Positions 47,798-58,177 of a DNA stretch of 64,000 nucleotides are shown piece after piece; within the stretch, counting starts at the first letter, position 1; each line of letters begins with the position of its first letter. The notes beneath the pieces were generated by a model. The model was given only the letters and a program-made list of their open reading frames with translations. It did not search any database and was not told the origin of the DNA. The position numbers and the translations under genes are program-made. Location: positions 5,461,001-5,525,000 of the forward strand of contig NC_134679.1 of the NCBI RefSeq assembly GCF_024713945.1, in the 5' to 3' direction. The stretch is from Dermatophagoides farinae. Its lineage: Eukaryota; Arthropoda; Arachnida; Sarcoptiformes; Pyroglyphidae.

Positions 47798-48793
47798 ATG
47801 ATTAGAGTTAAATTCTCTCACGGTCTTTATATGATTTGGAATGCAAATGGTAAGATGATAATGATGGTTTTTTCATTTAATTGATTATTCTATTGAATAT
47901 TTTTAGATGCTGTTGAAATTCGTGAAAAATATCGTATCATTGGCAGTCTAATTGGAACATCACCCATACATCCGCGTCAAAATGATAGCCATGGTCTGCC
48001 ATTAATTCTATCGGATGAAGAAGTTCGAACATTACATTCAATTGGTGTAATCGAAATTATTGAACAATCATTTCCCGCTAAACTAAATGATCCAAAATTA
48101 TTATCATATTATAATGATTCATTGAGAAATTTTCGTGAAGAAAGCCTTCAAAAATTTATTGAAGAAAGACGTGAACAAATCATTTCAAATTTAGATAAAA
48201 TTGTTACTGGTAAATTGAAAAAAAATAAATTACAAATTGAAGGCAGTGATTTAGAAGAATATCGACAAAAAATTCTTGATGAAATGCTTTCAAATATACG
48301 TGAACCAACGGATAAAGATCTAGAAGATCGTGTACGTTTCCATATTCAATCACAATATCAACAATTCAAAATGGAACAAACAATTCAATTACCATTATTG
48401 CAACCATATGGTTTAGAAAGATTAAAATATCTAACATTTCAACATTTTTGGTCACGTGGTTATTATCTAACAAATGGATTGAAATTTGGTGCACATTTTC
48501 TTGTTTATGATCATGATCCAATATTATTTCATGCAAAATTTATTGTATATTGTTGCCCAAACACCGATGATTTCGAACGTTTCAAACAGCGTATGATACA
48601 AGCTTATGGACGTTTGGGTAAAAATGTTCGAAAAAATGTGATCATTGTACATTATGAACAACCAATGAATAGTGGTGGTGGTGGCGGTGATGATGATGAA
48701 AAGATCCAATTGGAACACGTTCAATGGAATCCGATGCTTTTCACCGAAGAACAACAACATCATGATGCTAATTCCAATGATATTCAATCATAA
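47798..48793 (+). CDS. TSEN34: tRNA-splicing endonuclease subunit Sen34
   Basis: Exons 47798-47849 and 47907-48793 give 312 residues. The N-terminus has the Sen34 block IGSLIGTSPIHPRQ-NDSHGLPLILS. The C-terminal catalytic domain reads YYLTNGLKFGAHFLVYDHDP-ILFHAKFIVY followed by GRLGKNVRKNVIIVHYE. This gives the Tyr, His and Lys expected for the endonuclease triad, as in FLVY-DHDP, FHAKF and VRKNV. A charged linker of about 100 residues joins the halves. The subunit cleaves the 3' splice site of intron-containing pre-tRNAs. A Gly/Asp run (SGGGGGDDDE) near the C-terminus comes from repeat expansion. It probably shares a short intergenic promoter region with the end of MRPS14. Confidence 0.9.
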
Positions 48794-49000
48794 TTTTGTT
48801 AAATTTGTGAAAACAATTAATTTTTAATCATTCAAATAATACCAAAAAAAACAATAAAAAAAAGAAAGAATAAAAAACAATGACAATTTCAAAACAAAAT
48901 ATTGATTCGAAACTTGGATAAAAAACAATACTTTTCAATCATTACTCTTGACGAATGATCAAAGATCAAGTTTGAACAAAAAAAAACGATCAACTTTATA

Positions 49001-49489
49001 TCACCAAGATTTAAATGGAACCTGAGCCAATGTCCATCGTTTACGTTTTCTTTTTGGTTTTGATCGCACCTCATCATTGTCATTGTTTTTAGTCATTGCT
49101 GAAGAATTTTGTGATAAAAATGATAAACGATTATCACTAGTTGATGATGATGATGATGATTGTAAGTTTTGAATCGATGATAATGCTTGACGTTCATTTC
49201 TAAGTTTTCGTTTTAATCTTGCACATTTCATATCAATTGGCCAATTTTCTTCACCTTTAATTTGTTTAAATTTACGTAATTTTTCAATTGATTTTGAACG
49301 ACGACGATTTGCTTTTGGCGTTTGATTTCGAAGAATGTCATGCCAATGTCGACAAACACATGATATTGTACGAAGATCTTTTGGTCTCAGATTGGCAAAA
49401 ATCTTTTCCAATATGTGTGGATAATTCTGTAATTCCGTTATAAAATCGATTCGCACGTTAATTGTTGACAAATAATTATCAGTATTCAT
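49001..49489 (-). CDS. Short F-box protein
   Basis: 162 residues from the ATG at 49489; the frame continues to 49531 but from a GTG codon. An F-box lies at about residues 17-55: HILEKIFANLRPKDLRTISC, then VCRHWHDIL. The remainder is basic and low in complexity (RRRSKSIEKLRKFKQ, a Ser run, KPKRKRKRW), with no leucine-rich, WD40 or zinc-binding domain visible. F-box proteins recruit substrates to SCF ubiquitin ligases. The layout loosely recalls short Rca1/Emi-type proteins, but the zinc-binding region is absent, so I give no symbol. It is head-to-head with RPLP0. Confidence 0.75.
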   Translation of the reverse strand: MNTDNYLSTINVRIDFITELQNYPHILEKIFANLRPKDLRTISCVCRHWHDILRNQTPKANRRRSKSIEKLRKFKQIKGEENWPIDMKCARLKRKLRNERQALSSIQNLQSSSSSSTSDNRLSFLSQNSSAMTKNNDNDEVRSKPKRKRKRWTLAQVPFKSW

Positions 49490-50050
49490 GGTATATGAAA
49501 CATTTTGAATTTTCAATTGACGATGAAACACAAAAAATCAAAAAAAAAATGAATTCAACAAACAAACAAAAAATTCTAAATATCGAACATTTTTTTTTCA
49601 TGGATGTACGAACAAAACGACCAACAACCAAAAAAAAAAACACAAAATGAATCTCATCTGGTTGTGACTTGTTCAAATTTCTTTACCTCAAACACCGATT
49701 TGATTGGTCGATTGGCGGTTTAAGCACCGCCCAGAATTTTATTCGAACTGGTAAATGACTATCGCGATTGTCATAACAATCGATATTTTTTTTTTGTCAC
49801 GTGCATTATTATTATGCTCTTCCTTTTTCCTTTTCAACAACACACACACACATCACATCAAAAAGGCACGTTGTGTTAAACGAATTTGATTTTTCCCATT
49901 TTTTTTTGTCTAACATTTTCCCAACTTAATTTGTAAGTCGAATTGAATATTTCCAATTTTTCATTTCATTATTAAAATCTGATTTTTGGTATATAGAATT
50001 TTTTTAGATTTGTCCTTAAAAGTTTCAATCCTTGTTTCACAAATTTAACG
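49490..50050. other. Divergent promoter region of the F-box gene and RPLP0
   Basis: About 560 bp between opposite-strand starts. It holds a pyrimidine tract (49817-49835), a GTAAGT donor (49933) and two AG acceptors (49995-50007) that could form a short RPLP0 5' UTR intron. No ORF is supported. Confidence 0.5.
49817..49835 (+). promoter_or_regulatory. Candidate TCT/TOP initiator of RPLP0
   Basis: CTCTTCCTTTTTCCTTTTC is a nearly pure pyrimidine stretch upstream of RPLP0. Arthropod ribosomal-protein genes start transcription at such TCT-type initiators. The exact start is not provable from sequence. Confidence 0.5.
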
Positions 50051-51059
50051 ATGGGCAGGGAGGACAGATCTACCTGGAAAGCCAACTATTTCACCAAACT
50101 TTTGGTACGTATTTTTTTTTCTTATTTCTAAATGGTTTTTTCAATACATTTTTTTTCTACAGAGTCTGTTGGACGAATATTCGAAATGTTTCATCGTAGG
50201 TGTCGATAATGTCGGATCGAAACAAATGCAAACGATTCGTCATTCGCTTCGTGAAGATGCTGTTTTATTGATGGGCAAAAATACGATGATCCGTAAGGCT
50301 ATTCGTAGCCACATCGATAACAATCCGGCTTTGGAGAAATTGTTGCCGCATATCAAGTCCAACATTGGTTTCGTTTTCACTGAAAAGGATTTGGTCGATA
50401 TCCGAGATAAAATTTTGGACAACAAAGTTCAAGCTCCAGCTCGTGCCGGTGCTTTGGCTCCTTGCGACGTAAAGATCCCGGCGCAAAATACTGGCTTAGG
50501 TCCGGAAAAGACCAGTTTCTTTCAAGCTTTGTCGATTCCGACTAAAATTTCAAAGGGTACTATTGAAATTTTGAATGAAATCCATTTGATCAAGAAGAAT
50601 GATAAAGTTGGTGCTTCTGAAGCCACTTTGTTGAACATGTTGAACATCTCTCCTTTCACTTATGGCTTGGTAATTCGTCAAGTATACGATTCGGGTACCG
50701 TTTTCGATCCTGAAATCTTGGACATTACACCGGAAGATATTCGTATGCGTTTCTTGCAAGGTGTGCGAAATGTTGCCGCTGTATCGTTGTCGATCGGTTA
50801 TCCAACCTTAGCATCGGTACCGCATTCAATTGTAAACGGATTGAAGAATTTGATTTCGGTTGCATTGGTCACCGATATCGATTTTGAAGCCGCATCGCGT
50901 GCCAAGGAATATTTGAAAGATCCATCGAAATTTGCTGCTGTAGCTGCACCGGTTGCTGCTTCCGGTGATGCTTCAGCTCCTGCTGCAGCTGCCGAAAAGA
51001 AAGAAGAAGAAGAGGAGGAAGAGGAAGATGATGACATGGGTTTCGGTCTTTTTGACTAA
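50051..51059 (+). CDS. RPLP0: 60S acidic ribosomal protein P0 (uL10)
   Basis: Exon 1 (50051-50104, 18 codons) joins exon 2 (50163-51059) to give 316 residues, the normal length. Family blocks include [43 protein letters not shown] and [12 protein letters not shown]. The C-terminus is an Ala-rich hinge, a Glu run and the P-stalk tail [11 protein letters not shown]0 anchors P1/P2 dimers and recruits translational GTPases to the large subunit. The intron after codon 18 is 58 bp. AATAAA signals follow at about 51139. Codons are enriched in C- and G-ending forms, like eEF1A. Confidence 0.97.
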
Positions 51060-51203
51060 GAAAATGAAATCGTTTTTTGTATTGTATATCTCTTTTTATT
51101 GAATGATGATGAATATACAATTCAATTTTATTTTGAAAAAATAAAAATAAAAATTGCAATGGCACATTTGGTTATTGTTTGTTTGTCTATTATTATTCAA
51201 TGT

Positions 51204-52734
51204 CTAACATTTTTCCATAGCTTTGATTAATTCACGTACAACAACATCATTACCTCGGAGTGATTGTCGTTCATTCAATAAATTTCGGCAAACATCATTT
51301 GCACCAGCACGAACAGCAGCCACTAACATCAATTGATTGAATACATCTCGTTGAGCATCGCTACCACCCATTTTGAGCAAATCATTTTTGATGGCCATCA
51401 ATCGATCTAATGAACATTGATATTTTTCACGTTTAAAATCAATCATTGATTGTAAAACCTGTTCAGTAATATCGATCCAATGATCTTTGATGATACCGGT
51501 AGATTTAATTAATCGAAATCCTTCCAATAATTCTTCGGCTTTTTCTAGTCGATCATTTCCAAGACAGGCCATCGTAAAATGAACAGTATTAAAGCCAAGA
51601 ATATGATCCTCAAAATGTGGTTCGCAAACACTGTATAATGATTGCCAATGATTACCGCTGTATTTTTTCGGAAACAATAAATCCAACCGATAAAGCAATG
51701 AAGTAGCATCGACAATATCCAACATGTTGCCAGATTTTTTAGCTTGTGGTCCAATTCGTGATTCATAGATCGATGATGCTGATTCTGGCCGATCTAATTC
51801 AATATGGAACAATGACCAATGCCAATAATTATGGCATGCTAGATAATTACAATCTTTCCAATCTTTTTCCGTTTCATAGATGGCAGTGATTCCTTCATCC
51901 GTTCGTTTTTGCATCTCATGAACATGAGCCAAAGCATGTACTGCCCAAGCATCTTGGGGAATCTTTTGTAAACCTAATTTTGCTTGCTTTTCAGCTTCAC
52001 TATAACGACGATGTTCTTCCAATCCAAATGAATACATACCGTGAATGTATCTGTGATAAAAAAAAATTTGTCCAAATGTAAGTAATATGTTGATTTCGAT
52101 GATCAAAGACTTACCCTTGAAGTGGATCTTGATTTGTTTCCCATTTTGAATAAACTCTTTCAATTGAATCCAAAATGTTTCGTTTGTCTCCCAGATAAAA
52201 ATAAACATCATGAGCTAATTTCAATGCAAGCATATCGGTTGGATATTTTTGAAGGATTTGTTCCCAAATTTGACTGGCTGCAGCCATGTTTCCATTAGCA
52301 AGTAAATCAAGTGCTTGGACATGAGCATATTCACGCCATTCTATTGCAGATTTACATTTTTCGGCCAATTGTTTCAAATCTATTAGTTCGGCATTTAGTT
52401 TCGGATCACGACGAATACTTGTTCCGGTTCCAATAAGATCAAGACCAATCGATAATGCTCGACCAAGAATGAAATTCGGATCTTCGTTTAACATTTTTTC
52501 AACAGTTGTAGCCATACCAATGTCATCATCATACCATCCAACATACTATATATGTGATTGATATATATAAGATATAAGTTTGAATTTCCATAATTTTTTT
52601 TCGATAACCAACAACAATACCTGAGTCAAAGCAGAATCGAATAGTTTAACAGCACAATTTGAACTAGTACTTTTGATCGTTAGACCTTGATCACTCCATT
52701 CTTGAAGATCACGAAAATGATGACGAAGTTTCAT
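51204..52734 (-). CDS. TTC38: Tetratricopeptide repeat protein 38
   Basis: Exons (minus) 52621-52734, 52115-52545 and 51204-52050 join in frame to 463 residues, near the usual 469. Recognisable blocks include HFRDLQEWSDQGL, LALKLAHDVYFYLGD, YIHGMYSFGLEEHR, DAWAVHALAHVHEMQKR and CNYLACHNYWHWSLFHIEL, the conserved core of TTC38. TPR-like helices run throughout and no signal peptide is seen. Biochemical role in this family is poorly known. The 3' end faces RPLP0 with only 144 bp between stops, so the two 3' UTRs probably lie very close together. Confidence 0.92.
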
Positions 52735-52980
52735 GTTTTTTTTTTATTTTCAATTCGTTAATTCGTTTAATTTTATTTATATGAGGATGATGTCGTCTTA
52801 GCAACTTGTTGAATTCAAGGTAAATAATTTGTTTGTATGTATGAAAAGTATATTGTTTGTTTGAATATTCATAGAGGACGGATTCGGATTAATTAATTAA
52901 TTAACTTGATTGATTTCCTTCACATTATTATTAAGACGGAGGAAAAAAACGCTATTTTTGACAAAATAATAAGCTCATTT

Positions 52981-54146
52981 TTAGAATAATTTTCCTTTCA
53001 ACAATTGCATATCTTCATGTGTTTTTCGTTTGACTTGTTGATCAAGTTCAATTAGATGTTGTTTAACCATTGATTGTAATGTTGAATCTAATTCGGATAC
53101 ACGTTGAAAATCTTTTCGGGCTTGATCAACATTCCATACGGCTGAATGTGCTTTAGCACGACGATATAATGCTTTGACGTTTTTTGGATCTTTTTCCAAC
53201 ACTTCATCCGTATGTCTTATGGCATCATAATATTGTTGTAGATAGAGTTCACATTGTGATAAATTACAAAGTAATGGGATTTTTCCAAGATCATAATTTA
53301 ACCAATCTTGATCACCTGGTTTTTCCCTGGTCATTAATTGTTCAAGAATGGCCAATGCTTTACGATATTTAAATGATGCTTCTTCAAATTGTTTAGCTGC
53401 AAACAATTGATTACCAACTCGTTGTAAAACTGGAATATTTTCCTGCATCTCGTTTTCATTCATCAACCAGATTTCTTTGTCAACATCATTAGGATTTTCC
53501 ACACGAATAAGTTCGATTGTAAATCGAAGTTGTTTTGGTGATCTTTTATTGATAAGATCATCAAGATCTTTATGGCCTGTGCCAGCTTGTTTAGCCATGC
53601 CTAATGTTTTGGAATAAAATAATTTAATTTAAATTAAAATTTAGTTATTACAATGAATAGTAACCAGGACTGACCACAACAATGAGATCGTTTTGCTGGA
53701 TCATCGTGATTATGATCCTGTGGATTAACAAAATTTCTATACGATTTCGATAAAAGTGGATAAACATCACGGCAAAGCGTCCAATCCAAACTTAATTGTG
53801 ATACCTCACCTAAACGCATATGTTTGATCCATTCTTCCCATAATGGAAATTTAAATTGTTTTCCAATAAACAATTCCATCGGTTTATTCGATGATTTTGA
53901 ATCATCAATCATTACCATATCGGATTCATCATCATCCGAATACGAAGCTTCAGTTTTAAAATGAAATGTTACCTGAAATTGTTTTTTTTCAATGATAACG
54001 ATCATAAAATTCACAATAGAGAATATACTCACCTTTGTTCCATTCGAATAATCTTGAACATCACCTTTTCCAGGTATCAAAACTTTACGTTTACGAATTA
54101 ATAGATTAAATAAATTTTCTTCGATCGATTTTATAGGATCGTCCAT
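52981..54146 (-). CDS. AIP: AIP-type co-chaperone (aryl hydrocarbon receptor-interacting protein)
   Basis: Exons (minus) 54033-54146, 53675-53972 and 52981-53600 join in frame to 343 residues. The N-terminal part is a degenerate FKBP-type domain: VLIPGKGDVQDYSNGTK, FHFKTEAS and PMELFIGKQFKFPLWEEW. It is followed by the AIP-specific SHCCG-MAKQAGTGHKDLD junction. The C-terminal half has three TPR motifs (GNQLFAAKQFEEASFKYRKA, YDAIRHTDEVLEKDPKNVKA, AHSAVWNVDQARKDF). AIP proteins bind Hsp90 and hold client receptors in the cytosol. An acidic insertion (SDDDESDMVMIDD) lies in the FKBP domain. Introns are 60 and 74 bp. Confidence 0.92.
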
Positions 54147-54430
54147 TTTGTTTTCATTTCAGTCGTTCAGCCGTTCATTAGCTAAATTTTATTTTTACTT
54201 CTATATATAAATAAATAAATAAATAAATGCAAACAATCCATGAAATCCTGAAACAGCTGATGATTGACGTCATTTCTGAAAACTATAGTCAATGAAATTA
54301 TTGTGATTCCAAAATTTTCAAACGGTTTCAAAAATATTTTAATCAGAAAAAATTATATTATTTTGAATATTACAACAATAATTAATTATAAACAAAAAAA
54401 AATTTAGCCTAAATATTCGAAAAAATCCAA

Positions 54431-55085
54431 TCATTTCTTTTCACCAAGTTTCCAGGTAAAATAAGAATTCCAAATTAAAGCAAACATTGATGCAAATATG
54501 GCTCTGAAAAAAATGAAATTTCTATTAGTAAATATTCATTAATTTTTTTTCAAATTACCGATAATTTAATGGAATCAGATAAAAATTTGCAATTTGAACG
54601 GCAGGCCAAATTTTGTAGCTAGCCATCATGATATCAACATAATTATCGTTAATATTTTTACAAATCTCATCCATTGATTTTCGATTCATTAGACCCAATA
54701 TTGGCAAAGCAAACAGATTAATAAGTGGACTAAAAGTTGATTGATCAATGATCATTTTTTGCCATGGTTTCAGAATGATTTGTTTCGAATGGCCAAAACT
54801 TCGATCCAAAAACCTATACCACAATGATATGCATGGTCCCTGTGTATTTTTAAAAAATAAAAAAAATAAATCAACATTCATAACCTTTCTAAATGATGTA
54901 CATACAATATAAACTAGACCGAACAAAGCAAATTTTGCCGTTCTTTTTACAATAAGCTCTGGTTGTTTTTCAATCAATTTTTGGGCAATAATATCACCGG
55001 TTGCAACTAAACAAGCATTGGTAATGCATTGAGTTTTAATTGGATGTTTAATCATCACACGATTATATGCACGAAATATGTTCAT
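54431..55085 (-). CDS. Mpv17: MPV17 family inner-membrane protein, copy A
   Basis: Exons (minus) 54906-55085, 54559-54839 and 54431-54503 join to 177 residues (human MPV17 has 176). Typical blocks include FRAYNRVMIKHPIKTQC, TGDIIAQKLIEKQPE, KPWQKMIIDQSTFSP, YKIWPAVQIANFYLIPLNYR and IWNSYFTWKLGEKK. Four hydrophobic segments fit the family. MPV17 is a mitochondrial inner-membrane channel-like protein linked to nucleotide supply and mtDNA upkeep. A close paralogue (copy B) lies 254 bp upstream on the same strand with the same exon phases. Confidence 0.92.
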
Positions 55086-55339
55086 GATTGATTTTTGGAT
55101 GATGTTTGGATAAAATTTTACATCAATTTCATCATTTCAAATTATTAATTTTTGTAGCGAATGATTATCATTATTTAAACAGCATGCATGCATGGTTCCA
55201 TCAATATTAATATCAATTGATTGATGATGGTGTAACATAATTTATGAATTTTTATGCATGATTCGAATATTTTTGTTTCAACCTAAAAATTCATGATAAT
55301 TTATTCAACAACAAAATAAAATGAAAACAATTTTCTACA

Positions 55340-56006
55340 TTATTTTTCTTTTTCTCCCAATTTCCAAGCTAAATATGAATTCCATGCCAATGAAAATCCC
55401 GATGTAAATACGGCTCTTTGATAATCAAATAAAGTAAGTTATATTATTGAAAATATAATAATCGATCATTATATTAATGATAAACACATTACCGGTAATT
55501 TAATGGAATCAGATAGAAATTAACCATTTGTACGGCAGGCCAAACTTTGTAACTATTTTTCATGATATCCACATAATTATCATGAATATTTGTCTTAATT
55601 GCTTTGAATGATTCTTGACTCATCAAGCCCAATACAATGATGGCCATTAAATGAATAGAAGGATTGAATGTAGCTTGATCGATCATCACTTTTTGCCATG
55701 GTTTCAATAATAATTGTTTTGGTCCAAAACGTCTGTCTAGAATTCGATACCAAACAGATATAGATGGTCCCTTGATATATGATAATTATATTTGATTGAA
55801 CTTAAATTATTTTTTTTTGTACTTACAACAAATAATAATCCAAATAATGCAAACTTCACCGTTCTTTTGACAATCAATTCCGGTTGTTTCTCGATCAATT
55901 TCTGTGCAATCAGATCACCAGATGAGACCAGAAATGCTGTTGTTAAACATTGTGTTTTGATGGGATGATTGGTCATCACCCGATGATATGCACGAAAAAT
56001 GTTCAT
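55340..56006 (-). CDS. Mpv17: MPV17 family inner-membrane protein, copy B
   Basis: Exons (minus) 55827-56006, 55493-55770 and 55340-55415 again total 177 residues. Exon 1 is 60 codons in both copies and both introns fall at the same positions. The first 50 residues differ from copy A at few places (for example FRAYHRVMTNHPIKTQCLTT). Blocks include KPWQKVMIDQATFNP, YKVWPAVQMVNFYLIPLNYR and AWNSYLAWKLGEKEK. Both copies keep full-length frames, so both are probably functional. This is a recent-looking tandem duplication. Confidence 0.92.
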
Positions 56007-56232
56007 TATGTGGATATTATGATGATAAGTTGTTACAAAGAAATTTTCGTTTTTTTTAGTACAGAAAAATTACTATTATTTTATTTCAAAGTTATTGAGA
56101 AAATTGTGATAAGAATGAATGATTGATTGAAAAGTTTTTGTTTTATCAACAACAAAATCAATCATCATGTGAAATATGTGTAAGTGAATATGTATGTGTG
56201 TGTGTGTGTGTGTGTTAGATAATAATTTCAAT

Positions 56233-57657
56233 TCAATAGCATTGAAATGGAACTAAATGATTAAAATCATTTGTAATTAATCTAGTAAATAGCTGAAAAA
56301 TGTCTTTGCATCCACCACCATCACTATTATTCATAATTGTTTGAATGGATTGGAAATATTTCTTCGTCATTGGTACCTCTTCTCGTATTTCTACTGCTGT
56401 TTGTGGATTATCCCGGTAACAAATATCGATATATTCCAATAACTTTTTAACGAAATCTTTAATCCATACAAAATTTGATTGATTTGAATAATTAGACCAT
56501 CTACTACTACTACTACCACCACCACCACCACCGCCACCATTTGGTTTGAATAATTTACTCATTGCGTTATATGGATCATCCGAATCCGAGTCATCACAAT
56601 CAAGTTGATCAAGATTTTTGTAATAAATTTTGCCACAATAATTGAATCGTGAATAGCCGAAATCGATAATTTTTGCTTCAAAACCCATCGAAAGAACTTT
56701 ATATTTCTTTGACATATAAACAAATTTGATCCAACGTGATTTAGTTTCTTTACATATAATATTATCGATATGAAGATCACGATGTTCAAAATTATAGATA
56801 CTTTCAACAATAGCTATACCAATAACGATCTGTTTGAATATCGATATCAACGCTAATGGTGTGATTATTGTTCGATCCATTAGTTCACGAAGTTTTTCAC
56901 CACAATGTTCCATAATGATAATAATGGTTTCTAGAACATTATTCATTGGAAGACGATTCGTATCCGAAGATGGCATGATTGATTCGAAATTAATCAATGA
57001 TTTAGCTTCATTATTGCAAAGATATATTTTGTATAGAAATGGAAAACACTTTGTTTGAAAACGATATCGTTTCCGTGGACGTCTCGATTCAACAAGTGGT
57101 TCTGGTTGATCCTCATCATCACTATCACTTGTATCATTTGAATCAGATTGCCCTTGCCGTACAATCAAATTTGAAACATCGCCATATTCATGATCACTTT
57201 CCACGAGTGATTGATTTTCGTTTATTGTTATACCGGAAGAAAGTTTGGATAAAATTTTTATGCATAAAGCCTCTTTATAGATATCACCATAACTCATTGC
57301 CGATGAATAGATGTTTGCGGCTAATTTTTCTGGCAAACATCTTATGGTTTTAATCATTTTTTCGGTATAACGTCGTCCACGATACATAAGAATGGCTTTG
57401 CCAAATGTACCAGATCCAAAATATTCAAAACGTTGTTCGATGAATTCATCGATATTAAATACTTGTCCGAAATCCAAAACTTTTTGACAATCAACAATTT
57501 CAAGTAATTTTTCACGAGCTGGTTCATTTTCAACCATATTTTTCAATTCTATATTCAATAACTCGATATTCGATTCGAAAACATTTTTCGATTGATCTTT
57601 CGCCTCTTGTTCGCTTAATCGTTTTTTCAATTCAGCCAAAAACTCATCATCGTCCAT
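56233..57657 (-). CDS. Haspin-like protein kinase
   Basis: A single exon of 474 residues from a good ATG. A charged N-terminus is followed by a glycine-rich loop (EYFGSGTFGKAIL, about 78-90), a Lys-containing strand (YTEKMIKTI), an acidic insert (about 170-190), the catalytic loop EHRDLHIDNIICK (about 289) and KIIDFGYSRF (about 330). A poly-Gly/Ser stretch follows and the C-lobe is short. HRDLH..N is the haspin-type catalytic loop, for kinases that phosphorylate histone H3 Thr3. True haspin has DYT where this protein has DFG, so it is either a haspin relative with a canonical metal-binding motif or another atypical group. It is divergent from the arrestin genes, with 520 bp between starts. 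Confidence 0.75.
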   Translation of the reverse strand: MDDDEFLAELKKRLSEQEAKDQSKNVFESNIELLNIELKNMVENEPAREKLLEIVDCQKVLDFGQVFNIDEFIEQRFEYFGSGTFGKAILMYRGRRYTEKMIKTIRCLPEKLAANIYSSAMSYGDIYKEALCIKILSKLSSGITINENQSLVESDHEYGDVSNLIVRQGQSDSNDTSDSDDEDQPEPLVESRRPRKRYRFQTKCFPFLYKIYLCNNEAKSLINFESIMPSSDTNRLPMNNVLETIIIIMEHCGEKLRELMDRTIITPLALISIFKQIVIGIAIVESIYNFEHRDLHIDNIICKETKSRWIKFVYMSKKYKVLSMGFEAKIIDFGYSRFNYCGKIYYKNLDQLDCDDSDSDDPYNAMSKLFKPNGGGGGGGGSSSSRWSNYSNQSNFVWIKDFVKKLLEYIDICYRDNPQTAVEIREEVPMTKKYFQSIQTIMNNSDGGGCKDIFQLFTRLITNDFNHLVPFQCY

Positions 57658-58110
57658 TGTTCAAATTCGAATAGAATGTAGTTGAATAACCAAGGCAATA
57701 ATAAAAGAAAATGGTTGAAATTTCACAAGTATTTTAGCTTTGTTATGTACTCTTGCTCAATCATAGTTCATGTAATTAATTTAAATCCAAATTCGAAATT
57801 CACCGACTTTCAACTTCACTATAACCACAATTTGACCATCCGTTCATGCTCATCAACTTTTATAAGCCAATGGGACATTCATTTACTGATATCAATGCAT
57901 TTCATGTCGATCATATAATTCTTGTACCAATTTCGACACAATATGAATAAAGAATTTCAATTTATTCAATTTATACAAATTATAGTGATCCATCATTTTT
58001 AGAACAAATACAAGAAGACAAACAACAACGTCAATTTATCGAATAATGATTGATTGACCAAGAATTGTATCACATGAATTCTTTCATCAATGTCTAAATT
58101 ATAAAAAATG
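57658..58110. other. Divergent intergenic region
   Basis: Lies between the haspin-like kinase start (minus) and the arrestin-domain gene promoter (plus). A 78-codon frame at 57682 has no recognisable features. The region is AT-rich and probably regulatory. Confidence 0.4.
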
Positions 58111-58144
58111 TATAAAAAGAAATGAAATGTTTCAACGATCATTC
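58111..58144 (+). promoter_or_regulatory. TATA-Inr core promoter of the first arrestin-domain gene
   Basis: TATAAAA at 58111-58117 is followed by TCATTC at 58139-58144, matching the arthropod initiator TCAKTY, with A+1 at 58141, 30 bp from the TATA start. This spacing is textbook. It implies that the ATG at 58127 lies upstream of the transcript and that 58178 is the true start. Confidence 0.6.
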
Positions 58145-58177
58145 AGAACAACATACAAACGCACAGTGCAGTGCACG

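Noticed and set aside
57682-57918. 78-codon plus-strand ORF in the divergent promoter region
   Set aside because: No domain, no signal of selection visible, and it lies between two divergent genes.
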